A DNA stretch of 64,000 nucleotides. It comes from Lindgomyces ingoldianus. Its lineage: Eukaryota > Ascomycota > Dothideomycetes > Pleosporales > Lindgomycetaceae. The translations under genes and the position numbers were made by a program. Of this stretch, positions 22,951 through 35,121 are shown piece by piece. The stretch covers positions 724,857-788,856 of the forward strand of contig NW_022985177.1 in assembly GCF_010093535.1 (NCBI RefSeq), written 5' to 3'. How positions within the stretch are numbered: position 1 is the stretch's first letter; every line of letters begins with the position of its first letter. Under the pieces are notes generated by a model. The model searched no databases, had not been told where the DNA came from, and saw only the letters and a list, made by a program, of their open reading frames with translations.

Positions 22951-25862
22951 TCTAGTTAGTCTAAAGCATCTTTGCACACAGGATCTAGCTAGTCTACAGA
23001 TGCTTCTATCTAGACAGAGAGGCAGTTAGTTAGAACTAATAATTAAAAAGCTTAATTTAGTGTTTTCTTTATACATACATTTACTAAGTTGTTTTTACTA
23101 TTAATCTACTTTATTTTAGTAATTTCTTTTTTTTATATAATTTACAGAGTAACATAATGTTAATTATAAGTTACTTTTTACTAGTAGTGCTTAGCTTAAT
23201 AAAGTAATTATATAAAAACCTTAAATCTATATAGATTACTACTAAAATTAGTAGTAGTTTAAGTGTTTATATAATTTACTATAAAGTTATACTAAAAGTA
23301 ATTATATTATTAAACTTTTTAACTATTTTATATAGTTTACTAGTAAGAACACTCCTAGTTACTCTTTTACACTTAGTAGAATTCTAGTGTATAATGTTAC
23401 CTAGTATTTTAAAGTAGTTACTTTACTTTATATAGTCTTTATTACTTAATATAATTAAGAATTCTAGCTATAAGCTAAAGTTTTTATTATTAGTAAATAA
23501 TTTATTTATAAAGATAAATAGCTTTGCACTATTAAGCTATAATAGTAGGAAAGTAAAACTACACTTACTATTATCTATCTACTATTAGATTTATGTGTTA
23601 AGTGTGTTAATATTATTATATAAAAGGTTTATAGTTTATGTAGTAATAAATAGGTTAAATGCTGCCTCTAGTTAACATATAAATATAATATATACCTCTT
23701 TTACATGTTACTTAACATATTATTATATAGCATTTTTATTCTTTAAGTTAATTATATAAAAGTAGCTTACTTATTTTTTCTAAGTAAGAACTACTATATT
23801 ATGTGTAAGTTTAATCCTTTTGCTATTAAACTTAATAAGCTGCTTCTTTACTAAAACAGTTTTACTTTTTATGTAAAACTTTGCCTTTTATAGTTTCTTT
23901 TTTTTTTATATAAAATTCTTTATTATAATGCTTAAAGTGTTATCTATTTATAAGCTAGTAATAATAAAGGTGTGCTTTTCTTTATTAGTAATTAAAAAGT
24001 AAAGGTTATATAAAAAGATGTGCATGCATAGCTATTTTTTATAGTAGTTATAGTATGTCTTAAACTAATACAGTCCTAATTTAGCAGCTTTATACAAAGG
24101 TTGTACAACCTAGAGTATTGTATTTAGTAGAAAGCTCTAGCGTATTTTCTTTAGTAGCTTTGCGTATAGCGTGCGCATAAGCTTATTTATTAATTAAAGG
24201 TATACTTATGTAATATTACACAGTTTAAAATGCATTTTATATATAGCTCTTAGGCTTACTTTTATAGCTAAGAGTAGTTTTTAGCTTATTCTCTAAATAG
24301 TTAGTAACTAGGTAAAGATTTTTCTTTTTTTTTATCTAAGTAGCTAGTAAACACTAGGCAAGATTTCTTATATAGTTAGGTTATTTTACCTTTTACTTTT
24401 TATATAAAGCAAAGGTTAAAAATCTAACTTTTATACTTTATTAAGTTATACACTATAACTTTAAAAGTGCTGTTAGTAATTAAAGTGTTTATCTTTATAT
24501 AGTCTAATTTCTTAAATAGTTTTTTAGGTGTAGTAATTACACTGTCTATATAAAGCTTAATAAATAAGGCTTAATTATTCTTTTTTTTCTAAGTTAAAAA
24601 TACCTAGTCTAGACTTTATACAGGTTTCCTTTACCTTTTACTTTTTCTAGTATCTATATCTTTCTTTTACACTAGTGCAGCATTGCTATCTTAAGGGGCT
24701 TAGTCTATAGTAGGCTTTAGTTCTGCCTCTGTAATATTTTTATAAAGCTGTTTTTTTTTTCTTTTCTTTAGAAAATTTTTTTATATAGAGATTAGTTTAT
24801 CTAGGTTATCTATTATAAGTAAGTTATCTTCTTTTTTTTCTTTATAGTATAGTTTAACCTGTGTATATTAGAGCTTTAGTAGGCTATTTTTTTTTAATAA
24901 TAACATTTCTCTCTTTAATGCTCTTAATCTTATATAGGCTAGTCTAGCCTTTCTTCTCCCTTTATGCTATAATCTCTAAGCTAAGAGAAAAGTTAAGAAC
25001 TTTATATGTTATAAAGCTATTATAAGTGTTAATTATATAATTAATATTTACTTTTATATAGTTTTTTTAAAGTATTTTTATTACTTTTTATATAGCGCTT
25101 ACTTATATAATAATGTCTAGTAATAGTAAAAAGTCTAGGTTAATTCTTAGATATGCTTTAAAGACTAGTAGTGTAGGTACTAGACTGTGTAGGCTAGCTG
25201 TGTTGTTTAGAGCCTTAACTGCTATCTATAGAATAGCCTTATTATTTGTATAGTTACCTAGCTTAGTCTTTAGGATGTTAAACACTTATTAGAAAGGTAT
25301 GTGCGCACACTTAACCTTTTTAACTGCCTAATATGCTTTTATAGGCATCTGCCTACATATAGCTCTTATAATCTTTATATAAGCTTAAAAATCCTTTAAA
25401 GCAAAGTTTATACTAAAGTTATACCTAATATAGTCTAGAGGTTTTTAATAGGTGTTAATCTAGCATTTACATAGTGCATTCTAAGTATCTTGTGTAGACA
25501 TAGATTTTAGGAATGTAGTAGCCTAAAATAATATGTTTATATTAATAACATGTATAACATCTTTATTATTAATTTATATAACATTAATAATAACTTTATA
25601 GTTAAAGTAAGTGTTATTTTTAATTATAAACTTAAATTTTTATAAAGCCTAGTTATATAATTAGCAGAGGTAGCAGAACTTTTTAATCTCTTCTAGCACT
25701 ACAGCATTAATGTTATAGCTAGCGCTAGTTAGCATCTTTTAGAGTTTTTTTATGCAGAGGTGTCTAAATTAGTAGTAAAGGCAGTAAAGTTCTAATTTAG
25801 TAAAAAAGGACATAGATTTTTTTTTACTAATATTAAAAAAAAAGTGTCTTTATTTTTATATA

Positions 25863-26977
25863 ACGTACCTAATGGGTTAGCTGGCTACACAGGTTAGCCG
25901 GCCACTTTTGCTAAGCCCCCACTAAACTCTACCTATCTACATAATGCCTTAACAACAACACTAGATTAAATCTTCTAAAAAATGTCAGATATAGCTTGCT
26001 TTTTAGGCTTTTAAATAAGACTTAAAACTCTTCTTATAACGCGCTGCAGCTATCTATAATGTCTTTTACACAACACTAAGCAATTAACGCGCTAGACAGC
26101 CTTTACAAGCAGAATGCTGGCCTAAATTAAGGAATCTAACTAAGCTTAAGAAGAAGGTAGTTGTTAAGTACATACTTAAGCTTATTACGCGCAGATTTCC
26201 CCTTAGGCTTACAGCTGTAGCTAATATAGCTAATTCCTTGCCTGCAGAGCGTAATCTAGGCTAGGTTAGCTTAAACTAGACTAGTATGTAGGTTAAGCAC
26301 TGCCCTAAGTTTATAATAAAGTTTAATTATAAGTATAATTATAAAAGAGCGCTTTACAAGGATCTAGAGGTTATCTAGGGCTAGTTTTGCCTAGTAGCTA
26401 ACATAAAAGCTAAGTACAGTATCTAGGATAAAGACAGGTATAACTTTAACAAGTTAGGCTTTATAATAGGCTAGATATTAACTAGAGTGGTTGTTACAGC
26501 TTTAGAGAGATAAGGATAGCTAAAGGCAATATAGTAAGGTAATAAAAAGTAGACAATAGTTATTTAGAGCATTAACGCAACAGAGTAGGCTATAAAATTA
26601 TAAAGCTTTAAGTAGTAAATAAGGCTGCTACGTAACATAGATTACATAAAAGAAAGCAAATTTAGGCAAAAAGGACCTTAATAGTTAAGGATAGGGCTTG
26701 TCTAACTGCTCTAAAGGAGTTTAGAGCGCGTAGTAATAGGAAGAAGCTAAAGACGCAGGTGTGCGCTAAAGGAGGTAAGCTAAGTTAAAGGTAATGCAGG
26801 CAGTGCAATTAGACTAGGCATAACTTACATACATATAAGCAAGTAGCAGAAGTAGACTTTAAATAATATCTTGTGTTGTATTACTTTATACAGGGCTAAA
26901 GTAGGCTGTTTTGCGAGAGAATAGGGTGGTTTTAGTAGGGGCTTGGCAAAAGTGGCCGGCCAACCTGTTAGGTACGT
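25863..26977 (+). mobile_element. Pogo-1a, internally deleted Pogo/Fot1 DNA transposon
   Basis: 1115 bp flanked by TA (25861-25862 and 26978-26979). Terminal inverted repeats of about 60 bp begin ACGTACCTAA and contain GGCCGGCCACTTTTG-type sequence. Compared with the full-length relative at 39437-41749, about 0.7 kb coding for the DDE core is missing, with a junction near 26593. The left part resembles the DNA-binding half of a Pogo transposase and the right part its Cys/His tail. Non-autonomous. Confidence 0.88.
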
Positions 26978-28059
26978 TAACAGGTATAGTAGTTTTGTTT
27001 TTATATATAATAACATTTAAAATGTTATTAAAGTATGCTCTAAGTTAGTTAGCATCTGCTAGTAATAGCAGAAATAGTGTTAAAGTCTTTAAAATGTAGT
27101 ATATAACTAAACTAATTAAGTTCTAGATTTATATAGTACTAATTAATCCTTTTAGTATCTAGCTTTTAAAGCTAATATCTGTTTAGCTAAGTGTCTAATT
27201 AATTTTTATATATAAGTTTTTTTATATATACACCTTAAGTTAAAACTTACTAACAGTAGAGATCTTTGCTACGCTTATGTCTTATAGTTTACTTTAGTAT
27301 ACTATATAGTATTAGTTATTAAGGATAAACTGCTTAGCATACTTTTTAGGTTTAATGCTGTAGATGTCCTCTTCTGTTGCATAGTGTAAATAGGCAGCAG
27401 AGGTAAAGTAGTTAATAGCTTTTTTAACATCTTTACTCTCTTATTTTATTTTTTTTATATTATGCAAATTATTTTTTTTCTTAAAGTAACTTTTAAAGTC
27501 TTAGATATATAAAGTAATAGCTTTATATAATAAAGTCTTATTATAGAAATTTTTATATAAAGTAACATACTAGTTTTTTACTTATATATAGTTATTATAA
27601 AAGTAGTTTAATAACTAACATTCTTTCTTATAGCAGATAAAGCACTTTTTTGTCTGTGTGCAGTTGTCTCTAGATTGTAGCCTAAACTTAAATAAAAATC
27701 TTCTATGTTATCTTTTTCTATGCAGAGGGAAGCTTTTTTTTTGTTGTGCAAAGTTGTATTAGTAGTTTATGTAGTATACATTAAGCAGTTCCTAGAAGTA
27801 TTAGTTTACCTTTTAGTTTATAGTAACTTAAAGTAATGCTTATAAGTTACTAAATAAGGCTTTATATAAGAGCTTAATAGTAAACATAGCATATTCTAGT
27901 TCTAGTTATTCTTAACAGGCGTATACAATAGTAGTGTGTAGTAGAACATCTTCTTAAAATTTTATTTCTAGTGCCTTTTATATAAGCATAAGCTTGTTAA
28001 TTATTATTTTAAAAACTTTATATAAACTTTTATTAAAGTTTTTTTATTAGTATTATGTA

Positions 28060-29909
28060 ACGTATTCCACCACCGAACCCGCCAAACCACCAAACCCGAC
28101 AAAATCTCTTAGCATTGCGAACACCACGTACAAGACGCAATGTCTAAACAACACAAGACTATACTAACTTAGCAAGAAAGCAGAATTATCCTTGCGCTCT
28201 AGGCCTACTGCTTACGCTAATTTAAACGCGTATAATAAGCTATAGTAGCTTTTAACATGCCTTATTAGCAGCTTACTGCTTAGCTTAATAGAATTATGTT
28301 TTAACCTACTATATAACTAAATTGCTAGAAACTTACTGCAACTAAAAAGCAGATAATTATATAATATATCCTTAACCTTAATTTACAAGGATTCGCGCCC
28401 TAGCTATGCAAGGTAGTAAATATAGTAAACAGACTGTTAGCTACGCGTAGTAGGACACTAGTAGGGATAAACTAGCCTACATAGTTTATGTCTTGTATAG
28501 AGAAGCTTAAGATAGCGTTTAATTAAGCAAAAGACTACTAAAGAATACTCTAAGAAGACCTAGAGTTAATTATAAAGTAGTTTAAGCTTATATAAGACAT
28601 AATAGCAAAATATAGTGTTTATAATAATAATATCTACAACTTTAACAAGACTAGCTTCTAGATAGGCATAATTAGCACTATAAAAGTTATTACAGGTTTA
28701 AAAAGACGTACAAGGCCTGTCCTTACACAGCTAGGTAACTAGGAATAGGTTACTGTAATCTAGAGCATCTGCGCTGCTAGCTACGCTACCCCGCTATTTA
28801 TTATCTACAAAGAACGCGTCCACATCTCTGCCTAGTATAAGAAGATGTTAATACTGCGTAATTAAAAGCTATTAGTCTTTAAAAATAGCTAGATAAATAA
28901 CACGCTTAGTTTTAAGTAGTTAAAGCACTTTAATAAGCATATAAAAACGCGTTAGGTGGGGGTATACAGGCTGCTTATACTAGATAGCTATAAGAGCTAC
29001 TTAAACTAGAATTTTAAGAATTATTACTTTATATAAAAGATCCTTACACTCTATATGCCTACGCATTTATTGCATATCCTCTAGCTACTTAACATAGTGT
29101 GCTTCTTGCTGTTAAAGCTTAAGTACTCTTAGCGTATACAAGACTTAGCACGCTAACATGTGTAGCATGTTAATAAAGAACACTTCCTTCTAGCCTTTAA
29201 AAACATGTTTTTAGATGTTTTTATATATAATAACTATAAAAAGGCCTTTAAGGCATCTAGACTAGTTCCTATTAACACGCAGGTAGTCCTTAATTGTCTT
29301 AACGTGCGGCTGCGTACCCTACTACTAGGACCCCTACTAGAAACGCTATAGCAATTAAAGACCTTAAGCAATTTATATAAATTTAGATTATAATTAAAGC
29401 TTATACATAATTCTTTTATATAATTACTAATAACAGCATAAGAAAGCTTTTTACAGCTTATAAAAAAAGCTAAGAAGATGCTACATAGAAATATACTTAT
29501 AAAGGCGCGCGTATAAGAGCTTAAAGAGCAATTAGCAGACATAACTAAGCGCAAGGGGCGTAAAAGAAAGCAGATCTAGCAAGGTAGCACAATAGAGTAT
29601 AGAACTGCAGCAGCGCAGGTAGCTACTAAGGCGTCTGTAGTAGCTTAGTAGTTAAAGAAGGCTTGTAGTAGTAGTAATTAAGAAAGAGCCTAACCAGCTC
29701 TGCAGCGCTGTAGGAACTGTAGGGAGACTAGGCACAACGCTTGTACGTGCAAAAAGGATAAAGAAGAAACACTAGAATTAGATGCAGGCACGTTGTACAT
29801 AGGTTCTCTATTTAGTTGTGAATAAAATTAGAGTTTTATACGTAGTGTTCACAATGCTAAGAGATTTTGTCAGGTTCAGTGGTTTGGCGGGTTCGGTGGT
29901 GGAATACGT
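28060..29909 (+). mobile_element. Pogo-3, full-length Pogo/Fot1 transposon
   Basis: 1850 bp flanked by TA (28058-28059, 29910-29911). Near-perfect inverted ends of about 57 bp begin ACGTATTCCACCACCGAACC. The ends are GC-rich and hardly mutated. Confidence 0.93.
28140..29825 (+). pseudogene. Pogo-3 transposase, broken
   Basis: Plus-strand remnant of a DDE_1 transposase. Recognisable parts are YNFDETG-like sequence near 28640, the LLILDGYESH-like second catalytic block near 28970-29000 with FKDYC, MPTHLLHIL-like near 29050, and a C-terminal zinc knuckle CRNCRETRHNACTC near 29710-29755. Length matches the family (about 500 codons) but many TAG/TAA stops are present. It would have cut and pasted the element at TA sites. 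Confidence 0.82.
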
Positions 29910-31105
29910 TAAAAGTTATTATTATTTAGTTTATCTAGTACTAGCTATAGTTTACATTAGTGTTAAAGTAACTACTTAAGGTGTTATATAAATGCTTCTA
30001 GTTATATCTAAAGCCTATGTTGTGCATATAGTACATATTTACCTAACCTTTTAAGATATCTAGAAAGATGTCTATGTACTAAGTTTTCTAAATATCTAGC
30101 TATTAACATAAATTAATAAAAATTCTTATTTTATTTATAAAAATGTTATATAGTTAACCTGTGTAGTTATTATTTTTTTTCTATACTTTTTAAAATTATA
30201 TAATTTTATTTACTAAAAGTTTTTTTTTAGCAGTTTCCCTCTAAAGTAGAAGTTTATACAAGTTGTAATGTAGTATAGATTGTGCAGGTAGTATTAGTAG
30301 TGCATACACTACTGCAGGCGGTGGTGTGTACAATTAAGGGTGTAGAGCAGGCGTTAGGTAGAGTAGCATGTATTGTTTATACAGTAGTTAGTGTAGTGCT
30401 AGCTAAAGTGTAAGAGTAAGTAATACTAGTACATTTAGTGTTAATAGCAGCATTATGTTTAGTCTGCTTCTGTGCAGAGCCTTATATAGTAATAAAAGTT
30501 GCATATAAAGCTTTTCTAGTGTAATTACTTTTTCTTATGCTATATTATACAGCTTCTAGGCTTAAGTACCTTTAGTGCCTAGCTATAGTGTAATTCTTTT
30601 ATTCTTTAGCACTTATATAAGCTCTCTTTTAAACACGCAGCTAAGTACTAAGAAGTCTTATAGTGTTTATTTTTTAAAATCTTTTATATATAAACTTAGA
30701 AAAGTAGCGCCTTTTTAAGTTATTATGTGTAAATTAGTAATTATGTAACTTATATATAATTAAGTTTATAAGCTTATTAAAGCCTTTAACATGTTAATCT
30801 TATTATTCTAGTACTCTAGGCTAGTCTTATTCTGTAGTGTTGCCTCTAATATTCCTATGTCCTTTATAAGTTTTTTATATAATAAGATTTACTCTTTATT
30901 CTTTTTATTATTACATAGAGTTATTAGTTGCTAGTAGAATTCTATTGTAATAGTATAGTTAATTACTTTTCTAGTAGATTGCGCAGGTACTGCTAGGTTG
31001 TGTAGCTTTAATAGCTTTAGTGTGCGCCTTACACTATCTCCTCCTTACTTTGTACAGTAGTAGAACTTGCTGTATAATGCAAAGGATTAATCTGCTATCC
31101 TAAGA

Positions 31106-31228
31106 GATAGGTAACTAAACAAAGTACCTTATAGAGCGTAAGTGCTCTATTGTTACTCTTTCTAGAGAATAGGTAATAAAATAAAGTATCTTATAGAGTG
31201 TAGGTACTCTGTTATTACTTTTACTAAT
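31106..31228 (-). repeat. direct duplication of about 61 bp near the 5' LTR of element E
   Basis: Two head-to-tail copies (about 31106-31165 and 31166-31228), each with a GATAGGTAA(C/T)-AAA-AAAGTA core and an internal inverted GAG-GTA-CTC motif. It lies in the 5' leader of the element on the sense strand. Confidence 0.6.
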
Positions 31229-31258
31229 TTACAGTTAATTAAATTAACTACTAATTAG

Positions 31259-31538
31259 TGTTAAATAGGCTCTAATAGCTAGCTGCTTATAGTATAAGCA
31301 CTTAAGTAGCAAGAGTAAGAGTAGTGTACAGTGTGCACAGCGTATAAGGTAAGTAAGGTAAGAGTAACATGTTTCTAGTTTTATTACTCTTATCTTTCCT
31401 TTATATAGAGGAAAAGAGGGATATCTAGATGTTTGTGCACAGAGGTTCGCGCACAAGCATCATGTGACATAGATACGTGGTCCTGCTCGTGCGCGATCGC
31501 TCGTATCCAGACTGTGACGCTGCTGCTGCGTACAGACA
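31259..31538 (-). repeat. Copia-3 5' LTR of element E (outer half unmutated)
   Basis: 280 bp. Its right-hand ~110 bases keep many CpG and CpA sites (GCGCGATCGCTCG near 31480-31493) that are lost in the partner LTR. Confidence 0.9.
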
Positions 31539-31543
31539 CACAC

Positions 31544-33644
31544 ATAATTAACACAAGAACTAAATATAGTCTATAAAAGGTATTAGTAGAGCTATAGCAT
31601 AAGTGTCTTAGACACTCTAGACTAGCTACACTTAAACACCTTATATAGCAAGCTAAGAGAGTGTAAATTAAAGAAATTATAATAGTCTAATATAACTTAT
31701 GTAGTAGAGCTAAGATATAATAATAAATTAGCTATATACTATAAATTAGTAATAGCAGACTTAGTAAAAGACTGTTAATTAATTTCTATATATATAAAGC
31801 ATAAAGCATGATAAAAAAGCAGAGTTAAATGCTAATTACTAATAAGTATTTTAGCCTCTAGTAGGACCTCTACTTTAAGAATAATAAGCTTACTAAATTA
31901 ATTATTAAAGCTTTTATAATTTTTATTTTCTTTTTAAAAAACTATTATAACATTACTATAAAAGTTATTAAAGCTAATAATAAGATTATAATAGTAAAAC
32001 TAGAGGTAAAATACTAGCTAGCATTACATAGAATAACTGTTAAGCCTTTAGCACTAGATACATAAGCCTAGAATAGAGAAGCTAAACGCTTAAAGAGTGT
32101 AAATAAGAAAAAGTTATAGGCTATGCAACTAAATGCTAACTTGCTATAGAATATATAGCTATACATTACTAAAGCTAGCGTATACCTATATAATTAGACG
32201 CTAAACTATGCTAATAACTAAAAGACACTATATAAAATCTTCTTTACATAAGCAGCTTTAAATAATAGAGTTATTATGTTAATTTAAAAGCTAAGCTTTA
32301 CACATTTAAAAGCTTATAGCTGTAAAGCATTTATAATAACTAATAACACACATTAGAACAAATCTAAGCTATAAAGGCTAGACTTAAAGGCGTAGATTAG
32401 ATATCTAGTTAAGTACTAATTATTAAACATCTACTGCGTATAGATACTACTACTAGTAAAAGTAATTTATACATATAACATTATTTTTAATAAACACTTA
32501 ATTTTTAGCAGTAAGCTTAAAGACCTAATAGATAACTTTATGTATAATATAGTAAAAAAAATTACTATATATATTAAAATAATTAAGCTTCCAACACTTA
32601 GTTATTAGCTAGAGATAGAGTTATTCTATAAAGACAACACTATAGATAATATATTAAATTTTAACAAAGTAGACCTACTAGGCTACTATTAAGAAAGGAA
32701 GATTAGAGATAACTATTTATTTTCTTTAAATACTCTGCCACCTATAGCATTGCTTATGCAGTTAATAGCTAGGGTTGCACTAAAGCTAAGCTAAATAAAG
32801 TTTTTAAAGACTGTACTATAGGCTACAGCCTTTATAGCTAGCATAAGATCTAGAAGTGTAGGAAAGTATAGCAGCAAGACGCTAAATAAAGCAGCATTAA
32901 TAAAGATACTATTTAAAAGAAAGACACCTTATAGAAGCTAGCTGCTACTTTTACTATTAACTTAAAAGTAACTAGAAGAGCACTTTCTACATAAGATGTT
33001 TAAGGTAGCAGAAAGAACGCACTTAGATAGTTATTAGACAATAAAATCTTAGACAGAGGTCTAGATAAAGCTAATTAAGGCAGCTAGACAGTAGATTCTA
33101 GATTGTATGTAGGTGTACACCTACAAGCTTAACAAGCACTATAGATTATAAAGATGTAAGGTGTAACTTGTAGTCTATAGTAATTAATAAAGAAACATTA
33201 CTACATAAGATACTTACATTGCTACCCTAGCAAGATGCTTATTTTAAATGCTAATAGCAATATCTACACGCTTTAACTTAAAGCTTAAATAATATAATAT
33301 AACTAACGCGTTTATACATGCAGCAATTAACTACAATATCTACATATAGATGCTAAGAGGCTATTAGAAACTAGGTATAATACTAAAGCTTTAAAAGGCA
33401 CTATATAGCCTATAAATTTCTTCTCTACTCTAGTAACACTATTTTATAATAACCTTTAAAGGCCTTAAGTTCTTAGCTGTTCTACATAAACCCTACTGCA
33501 TAACTAAAGCTAGAATATTTTATTTTTTTATATAGACAACCTTATTGTTGTGTACAGAAAAGGCTCTAAAGCAGATGCACAGCGTGTAGTAAACTAGTTA
33601 CAAGAAAAGTATACTCTAACAGGAGGCAAGGACCTATAATAGTT
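31544..33644 (+). pseudogene. 3' segment of Copia-1 element A (pol up to reverse transcriptase)
   Basis: Aligns with about 17250-19355 of copy C. Contains the reverse transcriptase TNAF...HAAINYNIY region near 33300 and the Y-I-D-N motif near 33530. It ends abruptly at LTR F. Confidence 0.82.
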
Positions 33645-33873
33645 TGTTTGCATTGATGACTCAGATGCATCGTCAGCATAGTCACACGATAGTCGGATGT
33701 GTCAGATGTGTTGTCACACGATGGTCGGATGCATCGGCAGATGCATCAGCACCATAGTCTGTTGCCAAGACCCACCCACTTATTTCGCATATATATAGAC
33801 TCCTGCAAAGGACTCCTCTAGCAAGAGATAGAATGCAGTTCCTCATGCCTCTGGTGCCCCACATAGCTTCACA
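33645..33873 (+). repeat. LTR of family S, copy 2, at a rearrangement junction
   Basis: 229 bp, TGTTTGCATTGATG...AGCTTCACA, with a TATATATAGA box near 33790 and the family's GCAGTTCCTCATGCCTCTGG block near 33835. The central part differs from the other S copies and contains short imperfect direct repeats of GTCACACGAT(A/G)GTCGGATG (33690-33730). The left flank (tagtt) and right flank (actta) do not match, and element A does not resume to the right. Confidence 0.78.
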
Positions 33874-34708
33874 ACTTACCTACTGCGTGCCTAGCTACAT
33901 AGAGGAGATAATATAGGCTGCATAATTAGAAACCTACTGCGTGCGTAGCTATATAAAGAAGGCTTCTTATTAGCAGCCTACCTTATTAACACCCCCCTTA
34001 ATTAATTACTTATATAAGAGGTAATAATTAACTAACACCTCTTTTCTCTTTTTTACCCCTCTAGGGATTAATTGCTTGTACAGAAGGCAACTAACTAACA
34101 CTTCCCTCCCTCTTTTACCCCCCTAGGGATTAATTGCCTGCACAGAAGGCCCTTAACTTACACCCCCCCTTAAGCTATAGCGTCTTTATACACTTTATAT
34201 AAAAGGTTATTAGAGGTTATACATGTGTCTAAAATAATTTTACATAAAAAGTTAGATTTAGATCTTCTACATAATAGAATGAATATAGACTCTCTTTTAC
34301 TATAATAATAAGCTTTATATATAGTGTACATCCTCTTTAACATGTGTAAGCTGCTAAAAAGAAAGTACACACTATAACAGTAAAATAACTTTAAAGAATA
34401 AATAACACATAATTTTAACAACCTTCTTTATATAATTATATTAGAACTTTTTCTTACTTTAGCTAAGCATAGGCACTATTTTAAAAGCAGGTTAAATTAT
34501 ATGTAAGCTAAGAAGCTAGGGGATATTATAAATAAAAAAAGCACTAAGGGTTAGCTCTAAAAAAAAAGTAGAAGAGTAAGAAAAAAAAAGAAAAACAAGT
34601 AAAATTAACATATAGATAAGTAAGTAACTTTATAAAAAGAAAAAGTTACTAGTGTCTATACATGTGTATAGCTAAATTAAGTTGCCTAAAACAGTTAGCT
34701 ATCTAGCC
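33874..34708. repeat. AT-rich unassigned DNA with short tandem duplications
   Basis: Contains two copies of CTACTGCGTGC(C/G)TAGCTA (33884 and 33933) and two copies of a ~62-bp unit with CTAGGGATTAATTGC and ACAGAAGGC (about 34035-34095 and 34098-34160). Beyond 34170 it is AT-rich with no recognisable gene. Confidence 0.5.
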
Positions 34709-34858
34709 TGTGCGTTAGAGGCTATGTGTACTTAAGAGCCCTCTTTCTTTGTATAAAGAGAGAGGGTAGTAGTTAATAATAAGAAGATCTTTGCCTGCTC
34801 ACCTCTTAGTACGCCTCTTAGGCGTACGTTTGTTCGATTGAACCTAGGTCAACCAACA
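34709..34858 (+). repeat. candidate 5' LTR end of Copia-2 element J
   Basis: About 150 bp, TGTGCG...CAACA, with a GTATAAAG box at about 34754 and palindromes GTACGCC-TCTTA-GGCGTAC and GTTCGATTGAAC near 34808-34842. Directly followed by TTATCTATAAAAAGCAG, which resembles a mutated Copia primer site. No partner LTR was found, so this is tentative. Confidence 0.35.
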
Positions 34859-34906
34859 TTATCTATAAAAAGCAGTAGACTGTAAAAATCTTAGGTTAGT
34901 AGTTAC

Positions 34907-35121
34907 TGTGACGGTGCTGCTTGTCAAGCTCCGCTGCTAGTCACATGATCCCGCTAAGGGTTAAGCGAGCGCGCTAGCGCCTTGGCGCTGCGCAAGCTTT
35001 TCTCTCGCGAAAACCCTTCGCCTCCTTCACTCCCCATCCTAGTTTAGCTGAAATAGAGCCGACCTACTCTACATTGCTTCCCCAGCTCTATACAGCAGTA
35101 GAGACAGTGCTTGTCCTCACA
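34907..35121 (+). repeat. solo LTR, family K
   Basis: 215 bp, TGTGACGGTGC...CTCACA, flanked by the perfect TSD gttac (34902-34906 and 35122-35126). It is GC-rich (GCGAGCGCGCTAGCGCC) inside RIP-bleached DNA, so it is recent or single-copy. Confidence 0.88.

Larger units (their letters stand above)
22930..31258 (-). pseudogene. Copia-3 gag-pol of element E, broken and interrupted
   Basis: Minus strand. Gag-like sequence lies at about 27480-26990; a GAG-pre-integrase-like ARLAYIRLRALKRE near 24950-24910; reverse transcriptase at about 24600-23900, with the motif Q-T/I-D-N-T-L-S near 23930 where the family has T-D-D-T; RNase H at about 23800-23000, where the sequence matches the EAAF-L and SKLYK/SLYDCL-like regions of fungal Copia RNase H; the end is near 22930. 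In-frame stops are frequent. Pogo-1a (25863-26977) and Pogo-3 (28060-29909) interrupt it. Confidence 0.75.
21560..31538 (-). mobile_element. Copia-3 element E, with two Pogo insertions inside
   Basis: Copia-type LTR retrotransposon on the minus strand, 9979 bp including nested Pogo-1a and Pogo-3 (about 7.0 kb without them). It is flanked by a perfect TSD cacac (21555-21559 and 31539-31543) in element A. LTRs are 21560-21838 and 31259-31538. Reverse transcriptase, RNase H and the pol end are read on the minus strand between about 24600 and 22930. A stretch of about 1 kb between the pol end and the 3' LTR carries an ORF-like reading frame on the other strand. Confidence 0.9.
2542..33644 (+). 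mobile_element. Copia-1 element A, split by two large insertions and truncated at its 3' end
   Basis: Ty1/copia-type LTR retrotransposon. Its own sequence is 2542-4246, 20995-21559 and 31544-33644, in register with copy C (15176-20717). Gypsy D interrupts it at 4246/4247 with a TSD cttag on both sides. Copia E interrupts it at 21559/21560 with a TSD cacac. It carries the 5' LTR, the gag start and most of pol up to just after the reverse transcriptase (a Y-I-D-N motif near 33530). It stops at 33644 where LTR F begins; the last kilobase of pol and the 3' LTR are absent. The candidate 5' TSD is tctat (2537-2541), with no partner found. Many stop codons from C-to-T and G-to-A changes make it inactive. 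Confidence 0.88.

Noticed and set aside
33682..33864. 60-codon minus-strand frame
   Set aside because: Lies wholly inside an LTR of family S.
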